This document shows positions 34,099 to 42,557 of a stretch of 64,000 bases of DNA, piece by piece. A program made the position numbers and the translations under genes. The notes below the pieces were generated by a model. That model saw nothing but the letters and a program-made list of their open reading frames with translations, was not told the DNA's origin and searched no databases. Within the stretch, counting starts at the first letter, position 1. Each line of letters opens with the position of its first letter. The DNA lies in assembly GCF_946480305.1 (NCBI RefSeq), contig NZ_CAMLJQ010000005.1, positions 124,001 through 188,000 of the forward strand. The letters are read 5' to 3'. The DNA comes from an uncultured Caldimonas sp. GTDB lineage: Bacteria; Pseudomonadota; Gammaproteobacteria; Burkholderiales; Burkholderiaceae.

Positions 34099-35835
34099 TC
34101 ACGCCCGGCTTGCGAGCAGCCCAAGCAGCGCCAGCACCATCAGCCCCAGCAGAACCGTCGTGACCTGCCAGAACACCACCGGGTGACGTTCGATCAATGG
34201 CGGCGGCCGGTGGCGCTGGAACTGCAGCCCGGGCGCATGCAGGTCGTGCACGAACTCCGACACGGCCTCCTGCCGCTTCGATGGGTCCGCGTGCAGGGCC
34301 TTCTGCAGCACTGCATCGAGCCATGCAGGCAGCTCGGGCCGCAGGTGTCGCACTGGCACGTAGCGCAGCCGCTTCAGATCCGCGCCCGTGCGCAGGCGTG
34401 ACGCCTCGAGCCCATACGGCAGACGCCCGGTCAGCATCTGGTAGGTCAGCACGGCAAGCGAGAACAGGTCGGAGCGTGCACTGCCGGTGCCGCCGATGAA
34501 GTATTCGGGTGCGGTGTACTGCAAGGTGCCGGCGATCGCGTCGGCTCGCGCATGGCCGGTAGTTTCGGCCAGCCCCGCGACATGCACCGAGGCGAGATCG
34601 ATGATCTTGACGGTGCCCGTGCGATCGATCATCACGTTCTCGGGGCGCAGGTCCTGGTGCAGCATCTCCTTGCGGTGCAAGGCCTGCAGGCCCTTGCCGA
34701 CCTGCGCCACGATGCCCCGCACGGCATCCAGCTCCGGGCGGGGATGGTCGGTCATCCACTGGGCGAGTGTCTGGCCGTCGATGAACTCCATCGCCACGAA
34801 CACATGGGCGCGCGGCCGGTCGCCGGCCCACGCCCTGAGCACGTGCACGCTGTCCACGCGGCGCGCCACCCACTCCTCCAAGAGAAACCGGTCGAGATAC
34901 TCCGGATCGTCCCGCAGGTCGACGGAAGGCGTCTTCAGCACCAGCTGCTGCCCGGTGTGCACGTCGACCGCCAGATGCACGTGGCTGCGCGAGCTGGCAT
35001 GCAGCTCGCGCACGATGGCGTAGCCCTCGAAGCTCATGCGGGGCGACAGCGGCGGGGGCAACGCGAGGCCTTCGCGCTGTAGCGGCAACGAGCGCGCGTC
35101 CGCGTGCGGCAGCGCATCGATCCGCAGCAGCTGCACCGTCGCGTCGTCTGCGGAGCCCCTTGCGCGCGCCGTGGCAACCAGCGCCGCAGCGGCTGCGTCG
35201 AAGTCGTCCCCGTACTGCTGCAAGGCCTGATGCACGGCAGCGGCGTCCAGGTATGCATGGGCACCGTCGGTCGCCAGCAGGTACACGTCGCCTGCTTCGG
35301 CCGCAAGGCATCTGTAGTCGATCTCGACACTCGGGCCGGCACCGAGCGCGCGCCCCAGGTAGGACTCGACGGACGAGACGCGGATTCGATGGTCCTCGGT
35401 CAACTGTTCCAGCGCACGGGCATGCAAGCGGTAGATGCGCGCGTCACCCACATGCAGCAGATGCACCTCGCGCGCCTTGAGGATGAGGGCGCTGAAGGTG
35501 CAGACGTAGCCCTTGTCCTTGTCGAATCGCGCATCGCTGCGCATGTTCTGCGCATGCAGCCACGAGTTGGTGGCGTCCAGCACCCGTTGCGCCGATCGAC
35601 GCACGGACCATGCCTCGGAGGTGGCGTAGTAGTCGTCGAGGAAGCCGCGCACCGCCGCCGCACTCGCCACCTGGCTGACGGGACTGGAGCCGATGCCGTC
35701 GGCCAGTGCCAGGGCGATGCCCTTGCTGCTGCGCAACGGTTCGCCTTGCAGCATCGCACCGTGGAAATCCTGGTTGATGCTCTGGCCGCCGGCCATCGAA
35801 TGCTGGCCGAGCGTGACACGCAGGGTGCTTCTCAT
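34099..35835 (-). CDS. PP2C phosphatase / Ser-Thr protein kinase fusion with C-terminal anchor
   Basis: 578 residues. Residues ~1-240 are a PP2C-type phosphatase (NQDFHG, LADGIGSS, LLATDGAHAY and ADDATVQLL carry the metal aspartates). Residues ~270-540 are an eukaryotic-like kinase (HVHLAVDV, VLKTP lysine, HQDLRPENVM for HRDLKxxN, DLA for DFG, APEYF). A single transmembrane helix (about 548-572) ends the protein. The same fusion type occurs next to nitrate/nitrite assimilation genes in related bacteria, to my knowledge without a settled role. It follows the formate/nitrite channel by 34 bp, so control of nitrogen uptake is plausible. Confidence 0.9.
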   Translation of the reverse strand: MRSTLRVTLGQHSMAGGQSINQDFHGAMLQGEPLRSSKGIALALADGIGSSPVSQVASAAAVRGFLDDYYATSEAWSVRRSAQRVLDATNSWLHAQNMRSDARFDKDKGYVCTFSALILKAREVHLLHVGDARIYRLHARALEQLTEDHRIRVSSVESYLGRALGAGPSVEIDYRCLAAEAGDVYLLATDGAHAYLDAAAVHQALQQYGDDFDAAAAALVATARARGSADDATVQLLRIDALPHADARSLPLQREGLALPPPLSPRMSFEGYAIVRELHASSRSHVHLAVDVHTGQQLVLKTPSVDLRDDPEYLDRFLLEEWVARRVDSVHVLRAWAGDRPRAHVFVAMEFIDGQTLAQWMTDHPRPELDAVRGIVAQVGKGLQALHRKEMLHQDLRPENVMIDRTGTVKIIDLASVHVAGLAETTGHARADAIAGTLQYTAPEYFIGGTGSARSDLFSLAVLTYQMLTGRLPYGLEASRLRTGADLKRLRYVPVRHLRPELPAWLDAVLQKALHADPSKRQEAVSEFVHDLHAPGLQFQRHRPPPLIERHPVVFWQVTTVLLGLMVLALLGLLASRA

Positions 35836-35869
35836 CGGCAACGCGCCCCGGCATGCCGGGGCATCGGGA

Positions 35870-36682
35870 TCAGGCCACCACGCGCTTCGGCGCCGTCTTG
35901 TAGTGCGTGAAATACAGCGTCATGCCGACGAACGTCAGCCCGCCTACCAGGTTGCCGAGCACGGTGGGGATCTCGTTCCAGATGAGGTAGTCCATCACCG
36001 TGAAGTTGCCCCCCAGCATCAGCCCGGTGGGGAACAGGAACATGTTGACGATCGAGTGCTCGAAGCCCATGTAGAAGAAGATCATGACCGGCATCCACAT
36101 GCCGATCGCCTTGCCGGACACCGAGGTGGACATCATTGCTGCCACCACACCGGTGGACACCATCCAATTGCACATCACGCCGCGAACGAACAGCGTCAGC
36201 ATGCCCGCAGCGCCGTGAGCGGCATAGCCCACCGTGCGGCCCTCGCCGATGCTGCCCAGCTTCTGCCCCACCGCGTTGGCCGGCTCAGTGAACCCGAAGG
36301 TGAAGATGATGGCCATGAACAGCGCCACCGTCAGCGCGCCCGCGAAGTTGCCGACGAACACGAGGCTCCAGTTGCGCATGACACCGCCCCATGTCGCGCC
36401 CGGTCGCTTGTCGAGCACGGCCAGCGGCGCCAGCGTGAACACGCCGGTCAGCAGGTCGAAGCCCAGCAGGTACAGCATGATGAAGCCCACCGGAAACAGC
36501 AGCGCGCCGACCAGTGGATTGCCTGTGTTGACGGTCACGGTGACGGCGAACGCCGCGGCCAGCGCGAGGATGGCGCCCGCCATGTAGGCCCGGATCAACG
36601 TGTCGCGGGTGGACATCAGCAGTTTGGATTCACCGGCGTCGACCATCTTGGTCACGAACTCGGCAGGGGCGAGATAGGCCAT
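35870..36682 (-). CDS. Formate/nitrite transporter family channel (NirC-like)
   Basis: 270 residues, six or seven membrane helices. The FNT signature GFEHSIVNMFLFPTG is present, as is the conserved GNFAGAL segment. Beside nirBD and a nitrate-responsive regulator it most likely moves nitrite (NirC-like) rather than formate. The ATG at 36682 follows AAAGGAAG. It is preceded by a 294-bp leader containing hairpins and an intrinsic terminator, which predicts control by antitermination. Confidence 0.92.
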   Translation of the reverse strand: MAYLAPAEFVTKMVDAGESKLLMSTRDTLIRAYMAGAILALAAAFAVTVTVNTGNPLVGALLFPVGFIMLYLLGFDLLTGVFTLAPLAVLDKRPGATWGGVMRNWSLVFVGNFAGALTVALFMAIIFTFGFTEPANAVGQKLGSIGEGRTVGYAAHGAAGMLTLFVRGVMCNWMVSTGVVAAMMSTSVSGKAIGMWMPVMIFFYMGFEHSIVNMFLFPTGLMLGGNFTVMDYLIWNEIPTVLGNLVGGLTFVGMTLYFTHYKTAPKRVVA

Positions 36683-36713
36683 GGGACTTCCTTTGAGCGG
36701 TGGGGGACGGCAC

Positions 36714-36770
36714 AAAAACAAAAAAGCGCCCATTGCTGCGCCCCCGCCGACGCGGGAGCCGCAAGGACGC
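36714..36770 (-). terminator. Intrinsic terminator in the leader of the nitrite-channel gene
   Basis: On the minus strand GCGTCCTTGC (from 36770) pairs with GCAATGGGCGC (36736-36726, with a wobble and one bulge) and is followed by TTTTTTGTTTTT (36725-36714). It ends 32 bp before the channel start codon. A terminator between nasR and its downstream gene fits ANTAR-dependent antitermination, where nitrate-bound NasR would allow read-through. Confidence 0.7.
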
Positions 36771-36795
36771 CGTTATCCAGTTGCGCGTATGCGAT

Positions 36796-36827
36796 GCCCG
36801 TGGTGCTCACGGGCGCGGCACCGCGCC
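36796..36827 (-). promoter_or_regulatory. Two overlapping leader hairpins upstream of the terminator
   Basis: GCCCGTG-AGCAC-CACGGGC (36796-36814) and GGCGCG-GTGC-CGCGCC (36812-36827), both read on the minus strand, lie just upstream of the intrinsic terminator. They share three bases, so both cannot form fully. They are candidates for the RNA target of the NIT-ANTAR protein, though neither has the ideal six-base A1/G4 loop. Confidence 0.45.
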
Positions 36828-36976
36828 GCCATTAGCCCGATGCCGGAGGGCCGGTAAGCAGCTTCCATGCCGATCGGCCCGCCCCGTTCGGGGCTCGGAT
36901 GCCCCTGAGTCGCAACGGCCGTGCTCCACAACGTGCATCTGTGGCACCAGCCCGGTGCGCACAGCACAAGCCTGGT

Positions 36977-38299
36977 TCACCCGGCGCGCCTGGCCCTGCC
37001 CTTCTCGTCCTGCGGCTCGCGCAATGAGGCAAAGGCGAAGTCCGGCAGCGACAACGTGGCCTCCGCCACGTCGATCAGCCGCCGGTTCTGGTCCATCGAC
37101 GTTTTCTGCAAGGCGCGGAACGCAGCCTCTTCGTTCAACCCGAGCCGCGACATCAGCACCCCTTTGGCTCGCTCGATCACCTTGCGCTGGTGCAGCGCCC
37201 GCCGGGCCGCATCGAGTTCGGCCTCCATGCTCGCCAGCCGGGCGGACTGGGCCTGCAGCATGTCCAGCAGCGAGTTGGATTCACCTCTGCCGGCCGCGAG
37301 TTCGGGCACCGCAGCCGGTTGCGTTTCTATGTCGAAGAAGCGGTCGACCGCGTGCGTGTGCGGCGGCGGCGTGTCGCGCAGGCGTCGCAGCAAGCCCTCG
37401 GAGTCGTGCAGGTCCTGCTGCGCCTCGCGGATCTGGGCCTCGCACTCCGCGCGCAGCCGCGTCACCAGCTCCACCTGCAACAGCCACAGCTCGTGCATGC
37501 GGTGGCTGCAGACGTCGAACCAGGGATCGCTGAGGTTGCTGTCCAACGCCGCCTCCGGCCGGGCCGCGCACAGCGTGCGCCGCAGCCGCTCCAGCTTCGC
37601 CACATCGGGCGACAGCTGCTGTTGCTCCCAACGCGCGCGCAGTTCGGCGTCGGCGAATTCAGTGAACACCTGCAGGCTGCGCTCCTGCGCATCGATCAGG
37701 TGCACCACGCGCTGCTGGTGCGCCTCGCTGCAGGTGCCTGACGCGTACAGCAATGCGCCGACCGCGCGCTCCTGGCCCGCGGTTTCCTGTGCCTGCACGA
37801 GGTGGAGCAAGGCCACGAGCAGGCGCGAGATGCGCGGCAAGGGCGTCGCGTCGGCGACGTGGAACACCAGCTCGATCAGGCCGGCAATCAGCCGGCTGTA
37901 GGCCGCCACCGAGTCGTGTGCCGACAGCGTCTGCCGGCCGATCTGCTGACGCAGCTCGTCGAGCGCATCGATTCCGAGCAGCACCCAGGCCATCAGCGAC
38001 ATCATGCTCGCCGTCGCGCCCTGTGCGGGGTCGAGCTGCGCCGAGAACAGCTCGCGCAACCGCCCTTCGACCGGCTGCGCGTCCTCGATCGCCATGCGGC
38101 GCTCCTCGGCGAAGCGCCGCCCTTGCGAGGCGAGATAGATGCTCGACGTGCCGCGCTCGCGCTGCAACGCCTGGATCCACTGGCCGATCACGTCGACCAG
38201 CTCGGCCCGACCCGCGAGGTGGCGGACGGCATCGATCTCCAGCTGCTTGGCCTGCAGCAGGAGGCGGGACACGGACAAAGGCGCGGACGAGACGGACAT
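36977..38299 (-). CDS. nasR: Nitrate-sensing NIT-ANTAR transcription antiterminator (NasR-like)
   Basis: 440 residues. The NIT domain (about residues 15-300) has the signature QRERGTSSIYLASQG near residue 47. A coiled linker region precedes the ANTAR domain (about 365-425, HQRKVIERAKGVLMSRLGLNEEAAF, given by key part). NIT domains bind nitrate/nitrite. ANTAR domains bind paired hairpins in leader RNA and prevent termination. It lies downstream of nirBD on the same strand and upstream of the terminator-bearing leader of the channel gene, the expected arrangement. Confidence 0.92.
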   Translation of the reverse strand: MSVSSAPLSVSRLLLQAKQLEIDAVRHLAGRAELVDVIGQWIQALQRERGTSSIYLASQGRRFAEERRMAIEDAQPVEGRLRELFSAQLDPAQGATASMMSLMAWVLLGIDALDELRQQIGRQTLSAHDSVAAYSRLIAGLIELVFHVADATPLPRISRLLVALLHLVQAQETAGQERAVGALLYASGTCSEAHQQRVVHLIDAQERSLQVFTEFADAELRARWEQQQLSPDVAKLERLRRTLCAARPEAALDSNLSDPWFDVCSHRMHELWLLQVELVTRLRAECEAQIREAQQDLHDSEGLLRRLRDTPPPHTHAVDRFFDIETQPAAVPELAAGRGESNSLLDMLQAQSARLASMEAELDAARRALHQRKVIERAKGVLMSRLGLNEEAAFRALQKTSMDQNRRLIDVAEATLSLPDFAFASLREPQDEKGRARRAG

Positions 38300-38406
38300 C
38301 AGGCGTCACTCCTGGTTTTTTGGGGCGCACCGCAAGGCACTGCGCCGGCATTGAAGGGGCGATGCTCGGTGCACGCCTCCCCTGGTTGCGCAGCCGCCGC
38401 AGCCTT

Positions 38407-38745
38407 TCAGTTCAACGCGACGAGCAGCCGGCCGCCCTCCACGCGCACCTCGTGCGCCCGCACCGAGTGCTCGGGCGCCTCCACGCATTCGCCGGTGCGC
38501 AGGTCGAAGTGGTTCTTGTAGAGCGGCGAGGCGACCACCAGCCGGTCGCCCAGGTTGCCCACCAGCCCGCGCGACAGCACGCTCGCGCCCGACTTCGGGT
38601 CGATGTTGTCGATCGCGAAGAACTGCTGCCCGCCCAGCCGGAACACGGCCACGTGGCGGCCGTCGACCAACGCGCATACGCCGGTGTTGGGCAGGATGTC
38701 ATCGACCGCGCAAACGTCGGTCCAGGTCAGGGTGTCGGTGCTCAT
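38407..38745 (-). CDS. nirD: Assimilatory nitrite reductase small subunit NirD
   Basis: 112 residues with a Rieske-like fold (VFRLGGQQFFAIDNIDPKSGASVLSRG, key positions ~34-60; SPLYKNHFDLRTGEC) but without the cysteine/histidine Fe-S ligands, as is normal for NirD. It supports NirB in NADH-dependent reduction of nitrite to ammonium in the cytoplasm. It follows nirB by 30 bp. Confidence 0.95.
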   Translation of the reverse strand: MSTDTLTWTDVCAVDDILPNTGVCALVDGRHVAVFRLGGQQFFAIDNIDPKSGASVLSRGLVGNLGDRLVVASPLYKNHFDLRTGECVEAPEHSVRAHEVRVEGGRLLVALN

Positions 38746-38775
38746 CGATCGGTCTCTTCCTCTTTCTTGCCACGC

Positions 38776-41304
38776 TCAGGACAGCGCACCGTCCGTGGTT
38801 TCCGCGCGCTCCTCGGCGCGCGCCGGCCGGATCTGCCCCCGCTCGCGCACGAACACGATGCGCTCGTCGGCCTGTTCGCTGTTGACGAAGGAGCGGAAGC
38901 GCTTGCGCGTCTCGGGGTCGTTGACCGCGGTCTTCCACTCGCACTGGTAGGTGTCGACCACGTGCTGCATCTGCGCCTCCAGCTCGGCCGCGAGGCCGAG
39001 GCTGTCCTTGATCAGCACGTCCTTCAGGTAATCGAGCCCTCCTTCGAGGTTCTCGCGCCAGGTGCTGGTGCGCTGCAGGCGGTCGGCCGTGCGCACGTAG
39101 AACATCAGGAAGCGGTCGATCAGCTTGATCAGATCGGCCTTGGTGAGATCGGAGGCGATCAGCTCCGCGTGGCGCGGCTTCATGCCGCCGTTGCCGCAGA
39201 CGTAGAGATTCCAGCCCTTGTCGGTGGCGATCACGCCGACGTCCTTGCCCTGCGCCTCGGCGCACTCGCGCGTGCAGCCCGACACGCCGAACTTGATCTT
39301 GTGCGGCGCGCGCAGGCCCTTGTAGCGGTTCTCCAGTTCCACCGCGAGGCCAGCGCTGTCGTCCACGCCGTAACGGCACCAGGTGGAGCCGACGCAGCTC
39401 TTCACCGTGCGCAACGCCTTGCCATACGCGTGGCCGGACTCGAAGCCGGCGGCAATCAGTTCTTCCCAGATGGCGGGCAGTTGCTCGACCCGCGCACCGA
39501 ACAGGTCCACCCGCTGGCCGCCGGTGATCTTGGTGTAGAGGCCGTACTTCCTGGCGACCTGACCGACGGCGATCAGGCCCTCGGGCGTGACCTCGCCACC
39601 CGGCATGCGCGGCACCACCGAGTAGGTGCCGTCCTTCTGGATGTTGCCGAGGTAGTAGTCGTTGCTGTCCTGCAGGCCGGCCAGTTCTTTCTTCAGCACG
39701 AACTCGTTCCAGCACGACGCGAAGATGCTCGCGGCAGCGGGCTTGCAGATGTCGCAGCCCAGGCCCTTGCCATGGCGGGCGAGCAGGTCGTCGAAGCTCT
39801 TGATCTGGCCGACGCGCACCAGGTGGTACAGCTCCTGGCGCGAGTACGGGAAGTGCTCGCAGAGGTGGTTGTTCACCGCCATGCCGCGCCTGGCCATTTC
39901 GACCTTCATCACCTGGGTGACGAGCGGCACGCAGCCGCCGCAGGTGGCACCGGCCTTGGTGCACGACTTCATCTCGGCGATGGTGCAGACGCCCTCGCCG
40001 ACCGCCTCGCAGATGCGGCCCTTGGTGACGCTGTTGCACGAGCAGATCTGGGCGCTGTCCGGCAGCGCGTCGACGCCCAGGCCGGGCTTGGCCTTGCCGT
40101 CGCTCGACGGCAGGATCAGGAACTCCGGCTCCTCCGGCAGCGCGATGCCGTTGAGCGCCATCTGCAGCAAGGTGCCGTATTCGTCGGCGTTGCCCACCAG
40201 CACCGCGCCGAGCAGCTGCTTGCCGTCTTCGCTGACCACGATCTTCTTGTAGACCTGGCGGCGCTCGTCCACGTACTGGTAGTTGCGGCAGTGCGGGGTC
40301 TTGCCATGTGCATCGCCGATGCTCGCGACGTCCACGCCCATCAGTTTGAGCTTGGTGCTCATGTCGGCCCCGACGAAGGCCGCGTCGGCCTCGCCGGCGA
40401 TGTGGCGCGCCGCCACGCGGGCCATGTCGTAGCCCGGAGCCACCAGGCCGAAGGTCTGCTCGTTCCACGAGGCGCATTCGCCGATCGCGTAGACGTTGCG
40501 GTCGCTCGTGCGGCAGTTGCTGTCGACCACGATGCCGCCGCGCGGCCCGATCGCCAGCACGCATTGGCGGGCCAATTCATCACGCGGCCGGATGCCGGCG
40601 GAGAACACGATCATGTCGGTCTCGAGGTGGCTGCCGTCGGCAAACACCATGCGGTGACGCGCGGTGGCGCCGTCGGTGATCTCGAGCGTGTTGCGGCTGG
40701 TGTGCACGTGCACGCCGAGCGCTTCGATCTTGGCCCGCAGCACGCGGCCGCCGCCCTCGTCCACCTGCACGGCCATCAGCCGCGGCGCGAACTCCACAAC
40801 GTGGGTATCCAGGCCCATGTCGCGCAAGGCCTTCGCGCATTCGAGCCCGAGCAGGCCGCCGCCGACCACCACGCCGCTCTTCGACCTCGCGCCCGCGGCC
40901 TGCATGGCCTCCAGGTCTTCGATGGTGCGGTAGACGAAGCAGTGCGGCCGGTCACGCCCGGGCACCGGGGGCACGAAGGGCACCGAACCGGTCGCCAGCA
41001 CGAGCTTGTCGTAGGGCAGCACCTCGCCGTCCGCCGTCGTGACCGTGTGATCGCGTCGCTCGATCGCAACCGCCCGGGACTTCAGCCGCAGCGTGAAGCC
41101 GGTGCGCTCGAAGAAGCCCGGCTCCACCAGCGACAACTCGTCAGCCGACTTGCCGCTGAAGAATTCCGACAGGTGCACCCGGTCGTACGCGGCGCGGGGC
41201 TCCTCGCACAGCACGGTCACCTCGGCACCGGTGATGCCCGTCTCCGCAAGGCTCTCGAGGAACTTGTGGCCCACCATGCCGTGGCCGACGACGACGATCT
41301 TCAT
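38776..41304 (-). CDS. nirB: NADH-dependent assimilatory nitrite reductase large subunit NirB
   Basis: 842 residues. An N-terminal FAD/NADH oxidoreductase (VVVGHGMVGHKFLE), then a BFD-like [2Fe-2S] region with paired cysteines (CSCNSVTKG and CGGCVP), and a C-terminal siroheme/[4Fe-4S] domain with CVGSTWC and CTRECAE. Catalyses the six-electron reduction of nitrite to ammonium with NirD. First gene of the leftward nitrite operon. The ATG at 41304 follows AGGAT. Its long leader may carry an ANTAR target. Confidence 0.96.
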   Translation of the reverse strand: MKIVVVGHGMVGHKFLESLAETGITGAEVTVLCEEPRAAYDRVHLSEFFSGKSADELSLVEPGFFERTGFTLRLKSRAVAIERRDHTVTTADGEVLPYDKLVLATGSVPFVPPVPGRDRPHCFVYRTIEDLEAMQAAGARSKSGVVVGGGLLGLECAKALRDMGLDTHVVEFAPRLMAVQVDEGGGRVLRAKIEALGVHVHTSRNTLEITDGATARHRMVFADGSHLETDMIVFSAGIRPRDELARQCVLAIGPRGGIVVDSNCRTSDRNVYAIGECASWNEQTFGLVAPGYDMARVAARHIAGEADAAFVGADMSTKLKLMGVDVASIGDAHGKTPHCRNYQYVDERRQVYKKIVVSEDGKQLLGAVLVGNADEYGTLLQMALNGIALPEEPEFLILPSSDGKAKPGLGVDALPDSAQICSCNSVTKGRICEAVGEGVCTIAEMKSCTKAGATCGGCVPLVTQVMKVEMARRGMAVNNHLCEHFPYSRQELYHLVRVGQIKSFDDLLARHGKGLGCDICKPAAASIFASCWNEFVLKKELAGLQDSNDYYLGNIQKDGTYSVVPRMPGGEVTPEGLIAVGQVARKYGLYTKITGGQRVDLFGARVEQLPAIWEELIAAGFESGHAYGKALRTVKSCVGSTWCRYGVDDSAGLAVELENRYKGLRAPHKIKFGVSGCTRECAEAQGKDVGVIATDKGWNLYVCGNGGMKPRHAELIASDLTKADLIKLIDRFLMFYVRTADRLQRTSTWRENLEGGLDYLKDVLIKDSLGLAAELEAQMQHVVDTYQCEWKTAVNDPETRKRFRSFVNSEQADERIVFVRERGQIRPARAEERAETTDGALS

Positions 41305-41847
41305 GTGTGATCCTGCACAAACGCGGGAGGGCCGCGGAAACGGTGCAGAACACTGCGCCTCGGCCCACCCTGGCGCGGCCTGCGCAACAACGCGCGTCCG
41401 CGGAAAACATGGGTGTGAATTCGGTTGGAATCGCCCGAACAGCCGCTCCTGGGAGTTCTGCTCGGTGTTCCGCCTTCGTTAGCGGAGGACTCGGGCGCCC
41501 GTCGGCAACGTCACCACCGGGCGGGCTCACTTATGCAAGGTGCATGCCGCACGCTGCTCCACCGTGCGTGCGCCGAAAAGCCGCTGCAGCGGCGCTCGCA
41601 CGCACTTCTTTGAACCATCAGAGAGGCGCAGGCTGCGTCGTCGTGGTGCGTGCCACCCCCCAAGGTGGGGCATGGCGGCCGTGGGGCAACCGCGGCACGA
41701 CCCGCGTCACCGCAACACCGGTTTGCGTGGGAATGCGTACTCGTTGGCCCCGTTGAACGGCCATGGGCCCGCTGCGACCATCGCGAGGGCTGCAACACAA
41801 CCCGTTTTCCATAAACGCAGCCCCAACCCCTACCGAGGAGACCCTGC
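41305..41847. other. Long leader/intergenic region between nirB and the cupin gene
   Basis: 543 bp with no convincing gene. It holds the nirB leader with a candidate ANTAR hairpin (41469-41486) and, to the right, a CCACCCCCCAAGGTGGGG hairpin near 41651-41668. The promoters for nirB (leftward) and the cupin gene (rightward) must lie here. I could not pick -10/-35 boxes with confidence. Confidence 0.5.
41469..41486 (-). promoter_or_regulatory. Candidate ANTAR-binding hairpin in the nirB leader
   Basis: On the minus strand TCCGCT-AACGAA-GGCGGA forms a six-pair stem (one T-G wobble next to the loop) with a six-base loop having A at position 1 and G at position 4, the pattern recognised by ANTAR proteins. 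It lies about 165 nt upstream of nirB. A clear partner hairpin and a T-tract terminator were not found, so the assignment is tentative. Confidence 0.45.
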
Positions 41848-42267
41848 ATGACCCGACACCTTGCCGCCCTGCCCCTGGGCCTTGCCCTGTTGCTGCCCGC
41901 CACCGCCTTTGCCTCGGACACCGCGCCCGAGAAAGCCGTGGGCCTGAGTGGCACGGCCGACGCCGTCGGCGTCGTCGATCTCGCGCCGCACAACCTGTCC
42001 GGCGCCGCGAGCGACTATGAGTTGCGAGCCCGGGCCGTCGGCATTGCGCCGGGCGGTGCGATCCCCAACCATCCTCATGCCGGCCGGCCGGGCATCGTGC
42101 GGGTGACGAAAGGCACGGTGGTCGAATACCGTGGCACCAGCAGCCGCACCTTGCAGGTGGGTGATGCCTGGTATGAAACCGCGGACACCGTCCACTGGTT
42201 CCGCAACCCCAGCAGCACCGAACCCGCTGAACTGTGGGTGGTGGATCTGGTGCCCAAGAAGAAGTGA
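41848..42267 (+). CDS. Secreted cupin-domain protein
   Basis: 139 residues. A signal peptide (about 1-22, ending AFA) precedes a single small cupin barrel (about 60-135) with likely metal histidines in IPNHPHAGRPG and HWFRNPS. Small periplasmic cupins bind metals or small acids; no substrate can be assigned. Preceded by GAGGAG at the right spacing, so the start is solid. It stands alone between nirB (divergent) and the acyltransferase. Confidence 0.88.
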   Translation: MTRHLAALPLGLALLLPATAFASDTAPEKAVGLSGTADAVGVVDLAPHNLSGAASDYELRARAVGIAPGGAIPNHPHAGRPGIVRVTKGTVVEYRGTSSRTLQVGDAWYETADTVHWFRNPSSTEPAELWVVDLVPKKK

Positions 42268-42557
42268 TGCCGGCGGACCTCCCGCCCTGGCCGAATCGGC
42301 TTCCACGCGCAAGAAATTGCGCCGGGCCGTAACGACACTGGTAGCGGCACACCCGCGTGCGCCATGCGTTGCTGCGACGACAAGGCGAGCAGCCCGGCCC
42401 CGGTTCCGCCCCGGCGCGCACGCCCCGCCGGGGCGCCGCTGTTTTCACTTGATACAACGCCCCTGCCCAAACCCGTGCCCAATGGCGCCCGGGTGCGCGT
42501 TGTTCATTCAGTCCGTTGAGCACCCGCAGCAAAAGCACAACACAGGCGGGGAAGCTC

